Origin: Bolinopsis microptera
Taxonomy: Eukaryota > Ctenophora > Tentaculata > Lobata > Bolinopsidae
Assembly: GCF_026151205.1 (NCBI RefSeq)
Contig: NC_087075.1
Coordinates: forward strand, 14,893,628-14,957,627
DNA length: 64,000 nt
Direction of reading: 5' to 3'
Position 1 is the first letter of the stretch; each line of letters opens with the position of its first letter. Positions 59,217 through 64,000 of the stretch are shown piece after piece. Both the position numbers and the translations under genes were made by a program. Below the pieces are notes generated by a model. The model ran no database searches. It had not been told where the DNA came from and saw only the letters and a list, made by a program, of their open reading frames with translations.

Positions 59217-59795
59217 TTTATCTGAGAAATTTGGTTTACATCTTAATTAATAAATCATGATAAATACAAGTTACAAGTTACAAGAAAATCTAAACAGTTT
59301 TAGAAAGTTTGGGCACGAGTCTTGTAAAACCCTGTTTACTCACTAGAGTTGCAAGAGTTACAAATTATAATTTTTGAATTATAATCATAATAGTCAAAAA
59401 AGTATCATTTCTCATACCTTATTTAATAATGATATTATAATTATATTAATTATATATATGATATTATAATTCAATAGAACAGAATTTAAAAAAGGGTTAC
59501 ATGGTTGTTACGTATTCTAGAATTAGATGAGAATTTGTAAACAACGGAAATGACGTCCTCGATAATAATCTTCCGAAATATCAGCTGATAATGAGATGTT
59601 CTGCTCCTTATCCTGCTCTACTCCTCATATATTAGTTTAATCAAGTGAACCGACCGTTCTTTAGATAACATACCTATTTCGTTTTTCTTGTTTTTCTTGT
59701 TTTGAATAAACTCAATCTAGAAAAACCTGTGGTTGACAAATAATCTCAACTCTCAGAAAATACGTATATAATTATACAATAATAACTTATTATCA
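59217..59795. other. AT-rich intergenic DNA, no gene seen
   Basis: Contains tacaagttacaagttacaag direct repeats near 59267 and TATA/ATTATA-rich text near 59430-59470. No ORF of note. Confidence 0.5.
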
Positions 59796-59816
59796 TGACG
59801 TCAACCGGATATAAAA
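59796..59816 (+). promoter_or_regulatory. CRE (TGACGTCA) plus TATA box (TATAAAA)
   Basis: A perfect palindromic cAMP-response element at 59796-59803 is followed six bases later by TATAAAA at 59810-59816, with an ETS-like CCGGAT between. In animals a TATA box sits about 30 bp upstream of the start of transcription, which would put the start near 59840, 35 bp before the ATG of the next small ORF. This is inferred from motifs only. Confidence 0.5.
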
Positions 59817-59874
59817 GTTGTTTAACTTTTAATTTTGAGTAAAATAACGGACAACGGTGAATTGAAGAGCTAAA

Positions 59875-60006
59875 ATGGCTCTTCAATATGAGAATAAGCA
59901 CTCACCAGGTATTGAGAACCTTGCATTTTCAACTTTGATCAAATATGGGCCGAATGAGTTGAAGCATAGAAATATCCCTAAAATATCTTCAGTAACACTG
60001 AAATAA
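59875..60006 (+). CDS. Small ORF or first coding exon, unknown product
   Basis: The ATG sits in a good animal context (aaaATGG), 59 bp downstream of a CRE/TATA pair. The frame starts MALQYENKHSPGIENLAFST and runs 43 codons to TAA at 60004. Alternatively CACCAG|gtattg at about 59905-59910 is a fair splice donor, giving a short first exon coding for MALQYENKHSP. No downstream exon was identified and no family was recognised. An overlapping minus-strand frame (59883-60080) lacks an ATG start. The call rests on promoter spacing and start context alone. Confidence 0.3.
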   Translation: MALQYENKHSPGIENLAFSTLIKYGPNELKHRNIPKISSVTLK

Positions 60007-60270
60007 CCCACATACCCATGCTCCGAATCACCCGAATTGATCTCTGGGGAATGTCGTCTCACTCGAGGAGTTTGTAACAATCACGTACCGTAATGCTTGC
60101 GGAGTAGAGATACTTGTTTGATGCTACAATAACAAGTTTTGCTCGTTAAGCTATTGGGATGTTGATCAGATGACCGGTGATGTTGATTGCAGCTATCTTA
60201 TCATGGTTATTATTATTATTTACACATAAATATGGTACGTTATTTTACCTCTGTTCTTGTTGGCACGAAG

Positions 60271-61460
60271 TCTTCAGTGCCGCGCCGCTACAACACATTT
60301 CCCAATATCTTCAGTGCCACGCCGCTACAAAACATTTCCCAATATCTTCAGTACCACGCCGCTACAACACATTTCCCAATATCTTCAGTGCCACGCCTCT
60401 ACAACACATCTCCCAATATCTTAAGTGCCACGCCGCTAAAACACATTTCCCAATATCTTCAGTGCCACGCCTCTACAACACATTTCCCAATATCTTCAGT
60501 GCCACGCCGCTAAAACACATTTCCCAATATCTTCAGTGCCACGCCTCTTCAACACATTTCCCAATATCTTAAGTGCCACGCCGCTAAAACACATTTCCCA
60601 ATATCTTCAGTGCCACGCCTCTACAACACATTTCCCAATATCTTCAGTACCACGCCGCTACAACACATTTCCCAATATCTTCAGTGCCACGCCTCTACAA
60701 CACATCTCCCAATATCTTAAGTGCCACGCCGCTAAAACACATTTCCCAATATCTTCAGTGCCACGCCTCTACAACACATTTCCCAATATCTTCAGTGCCA
60801 CGCCGCTAAAACACATTTCCCAATATCTTCAGTGCCACGCCGCTACAACACATCTCCCAATATCTTCAGTGCCACGCCTCTTCAACACATTTCCCAATAT
60901 CTTCAGTGCCACGCCTCTACAACACATCTCCCAATATCTTAAGTGCCACGCCGCTAAAACACATTTCCCAATATCTTCAGTGCCACGCCTCTACAACACA
61001 TTTCCCAATATCTTCAGTGCCACGCCGCTAAAACACATTTCCCAATATCTTCAGTGCCACGCCGCTACAACACATCTCCCAATATCTTCAGTGCCACGCC
61101 TCTTCAACACATTTCCCAATATCTTCAGTGCCGCGCCGCTACAACACATTTCCCAATATCTTCAGTGCCGCGCCGCTACAACACATTTCCCAATATCTTC
61201 AGTGCCACGCCGCTAAAACACATTTCCCAATATCTTCAGTGCCGCGCCGCTACAACACATCTCCCAATATCTTCAGTGCCACGCCTCTTCAACACATTTC
61301 CCAATATCTTCAGTGCCGCGCCGCTACAACACATTTCCCAATATCTTCAGTGCCGCGCCGCTACAACACATTTCCCAATACCTTCAGTGCCGCGCCGCTA
61401 CAACACATCTCCCAATATCTTCAGTGCCACGCCGCTACAACACATTTCCCAATATCTTCA
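60271..61460. repeat. 37-bp minisatellite, 32 units, with higher-order structure
   Basis: The unit is cttcagtgccacgccgcta followed by caacacatttcccaatat. Variants at five sites (gcg/acg, gcc/cct, taca/taaa/ttca, tttc/tctc, ttca/ttaa) mark the units. Units 12-17 (60679-60900) are repeated identically as units 18-23 (60901-61122), a 222-bp block duplication. Units 24-31 share the gcgccgc variant. The frames of up to 226 codons across this block arise from the repeat and carry no known domain. Confidence 0.95.
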
Positions 61461-62399
61461 AGCCATATTTCTACAACCAAGAATGCTTTAATTATAATAG
61501 TGGTTAATGAGAGTTCTAGCAAGGCAATCATGGAGGTTCTACTCATAGTCAAGGTTCACTGCGACTATAATCTTTAGAAGACAGTGGAGGAAGTGGAGAG
61601 GGCGATATTTTAACCATTTCAACTACTTCCTGACATTCGTGGGAGCACTTCAGCAACATGAAACATTTAGCTGTAATGTAATGTAGTAACGTAGTAATAT
61701 TAAGCTTATATTTCAAGGCCCTTTCAAGGCTAACAGACAGATTTACAAGCGAACACGCTAATTGGGATGCAAGAATGTTAATCAACAAGTTCAATATATA
61801 TGGTTACTATAGCAACACTATGGTTATTACAGTAACACTCTAGTTATTATAGCAACATATTCTAGTCAACAAGTTCAATATATTATATTCTGGGAAAATA
61901 TAAGCCGATTATAGATAGACTACTACTTACAGATACAATATAGTGCTTTTGGACACGAAGGGAAACACACAACGTAAGGCTTGAAATCTTCGTAAAACTA
62001 CATCATTAGAGCCTGTAAAAACATTTAACTTTAAGATTTAAGCACTCTATCAAGTAACATTTATATATAATCACCATAGTTTATTAACTCAAACGTAAAA
62101 ATTGGCAGGCAAAATTTTATCAGTCAAAATTCGTAGCATGTAAGTAATTATGAACATTCTTTAGTAAGGCTGATAAGCAGTGACTAGCACTACTTATCAA
62201 ACAAAACTTACAGATACAATGTTTACGGGCGAAGAAGTAGTGCCAACTCCAAATACTAATAATTTAGGGCTACCCGATGGATTAGTAACTTTAAGTAGCT
62301 GCAATTAACTTTAAGCAACTTTGATAACTATGAAACTACTGAACATCTTGCTGGTTTTTATGAGAAACCCTCAGAATTATGGAATAACCTAACACAGGT
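61461..62399. other. AT-rich intergenic DNA with an inverted match to repeat copies B/C
   Basis: At 61785-61852 the text caacaagttcaatatat...ggttactatagcaacac is the reverse complement, with few differences, of the segment that distinguishes copies B (53746-53811) and C (57790-57855). A second caacaagttcaatatat follows at about 61865. The rest shows no gene. Confidence 0.6.
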
Positions 62400-62436
62400 C
62401 CAATAACCTGGTAACCTGGTAACCTGGCAACCTCGT
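62400..62436. repeat. AACCTGGT octamer repeat
   Basis: About four octamers (aacctggtaacctggtaacc). The same motif returns in larger form at 63515-63850. Confidence 0.8.
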
Positions 62437-63514
62437 GCAGCCTAATCTATAGTTATAGCGAACTGTTCCCCGATATTTGAGTTGCGAGGGTCTTTTAATG
62501 TTGGGGCTACTCCTTTACTCGTTTCTGTCTGGTTCTAATATACCGTTACAATAATGACTTTAATATAATATTTAATTTGTTCCTTTACTCGTATTATATA
62601 ATATTGAATTTGTTCCTTTACTCCTTTATAATATTGAATTTGTTCTGACCTCATTATTAGCACTATTTCATTCTGCAGAACATCTGTTGAACTAGATATA
62701 GTAAAATTCTTGCATTTTATTAATTTTCTAGCGTGTGAACCTGTCAAGTGTCAAACTTGAATTATTTTGTTGCCCATCCCTTCCAGTTGTTTAGTTTTTG
62801 TAGTTGGTCGCTATACATGCCACTATTATACTAGGAGCAGCCTCTTCCTTGGAGTTATCAAATTCTCTCGGAGTTATTTCTTTCTAGAATATTTTACCTT
62901 CTAATCTCTCTGATCCAAAATCGTTAGAAATCCTTAAACCTCGGCCTCCTTAGAATACCGATGGCTGGTTAAACTTAGATTAATATACAATTTATAAGGT
63001 AACCTTAGGTCCACTTAACAATTCTCTATTACCATGGTGCCGCTATTACCATGGTGCCGCTGTGGCATCCAGGTAATAGTTAACATGTTATAAATATTAA
63101 TATGTCACAATCCCTGTGTACTGCACTATCACCAATAATATTAATATTCCTGCAATCATTAATTAAGTTATAATAACTGGTAATTATATTGGGTACGATA
63201 ACATATTATTAAAGGTATCGTATCAACCCGGCCCCGGTCCCTTGGTTTAACGTCCCGTACCCAGACGGTCCTATTACTACCCCTTATATCGATATTAATT
63301 ACTATTCCCTAATAATGCCTGTCACGTTTGTTAGGAGGCTAGCTGCCAAGTTGGCCAATAGTTACCCAGCTTACTACTAGTACGATTAGTTCTCCTTGGT
63401 ATCTAACATCTGATTATTATTAATATGGGTCCTTGTTTCAAGTAATTTGCCGCCAGTTAAACGTCCCCCGGCCCCAACCTCCATTTTAAATCAACTACCA
63501 GCCTGTAAGACTGC
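62437..63514. other. AT-rich DNA with small tandem repeats; no gene seen
   Basis: Three repeats of aatattgaatttgttccttt lie at about 62565-62650. Two 18-bp copies of attaccatggtgccgct occupy about 63030-63062. Polyadenylation-like and AT-rich strings occur, but no ORF with recognisable content. Confidence 0.5.
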
Positions 63515-63850
63515 CAGGTTACCAGGTTACCAGGTTGTAAGACTGCAAACCACTCAACCAGGTGTTGTGACAAGAATATTTACACATCTAGTGCGTCACC
63601 GTCAACTCCCGGGTTGTTACCGTGTCACATTAATAAACTTAATGTCATTTTAAACTTCTGGAATCTTCCTCTTCTCATTGAGACCAGACTAGGCTTGTTT
63701 GAATGTTTGATCAGTATACCTGGTTACCAGGTTACCAGGTTACCAGGCCAAGTTACCAGGTTACCAAGTTACCAGGTTACCAGGTTGAAACCTGACAACC
63801 TGACAACCTGGTAACCTGGTAACCTGGTAACCTGGTAACCTGGCAACAAG
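63515..63850. repeat. GGTTACCA / GGTAACCT octamer arrays in inverted orientation
   Basis: Arrays of ccaggtta octamers (about 63515-63540 and 63718-63785) face an array of aacctggt octamers (about 63787-63846). Each octamer is also close to its own reverse complement, so the two arms at 63718-63785 and 63787-63846 can pair as a hairpin. Confidence 0.85.
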
Positions 63851-64000
63851 GTTAATCGTGATTCATATTAGAATTTTGATGCTTAAGTGCTTTGATTGAG
63901 CTACCCTATTTGTCGTCAAGCTCATGATTTCGGTGTTATTTTCATTTCCAAGTATCCGTTAGATCTGTCATCTGCACCTCGAGGAATAAAGATTAATTTG
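63851..64000. other. End of window, no feature seen
   Basis: Ordinary AT-rich sequence with no ORF or repeat. Confidence 0.5.

Noticed and set aside
59883-60080. 65-codon minus-strand frame ending near a gtgagt donor
   Set aside because: No ATG start and no acceptor upstream. It overlaps the plus-strand ORF that has a CRE/TATA promoter and a good start context.
57940-61460. CRISPR-like arrays
   Set aside because: The 37-bp repeats are directly adjacent with no unique spacers, and the context is animal nuclear DNA without cas genes.
60177-61577. Overlapping frames of 108 to 226 codons with Pro/His/Ser-rich repeats
   Set aside because: They are translations of the 37-bp minisatellite in all three frames. 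The frame rotates every unit, and no sequence outside the repeat supports coding.

Overview
The window looks like nuclear DNA from an animal, probably an invertebrate. It is AT-rich, with small exons that have GT..AG borders, a complete RTE-type non-LTR retrotransposon, a hAT-type miniature element, and many minisatellites. No operons, bacterial genes, rRNA or tRNA were seen. The sequence alone does not give the species.

Positions 1 to about 48,490 are one head-to-tail tandem array. It has six complete units of about 7.14-7.20 kb (5421, 12621, 19758, 26936, 34099 and 41270 onward), preceded by a partial unit at 1-5420. Each unit reads, on the + strand: a lead-in; exon E1; a retroposon-like intronic insert; exons E2 to E7; a decamer-flanked block and a hAT miniature element in the E7-E8 intron; exons E8 and E9; and then a 1.45-kb minisatellite of 19-bp repeats that begins at the E9 splice donor. 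The exons encode the first three S1 RNA-binding domains, and the start of a fourth, of an RRP5/PDCD11-like ribosome biogenesis factor. The N-terminus and roughly the last four-fifths of that protein are absent. Units differ mainly by scattered 1-2 base indels and by homopolymer runs found in one unit only. This looks like unpolished long-read sequence. The noise stops where the array stops.

From about 48,490 to the end the sequence is clean. In order it holds: AT-rich DNA with a GTATATC/GTATAGC repeat and a possible LINE tail; an exact 22 x 18-bp array of the palindromic E-box GTCACGTGAC; an E-box/CCAAT cluster; three tandem copies of a 0.6-kb repeat, the middle one split by a 3,396-bp RTE element with an intact 1,010-codon ORF and a 4-bp target duplication; a 37-bp array grown inside the third copy; a CRE + TATA promoter candidate followed by a small ORF; a second, unrelated 37-bp array with higher-order structure; and AT-rich DNA ending in GGTAACCT inverted repeats.

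Apart from the RTE ORF and the partial RRP5-like gene copies, no protein-coding gene can be supported. The window is best described as a repeat-dominated region built by tandem duplication of a gene fragment next to several independently expanded minisatellites.
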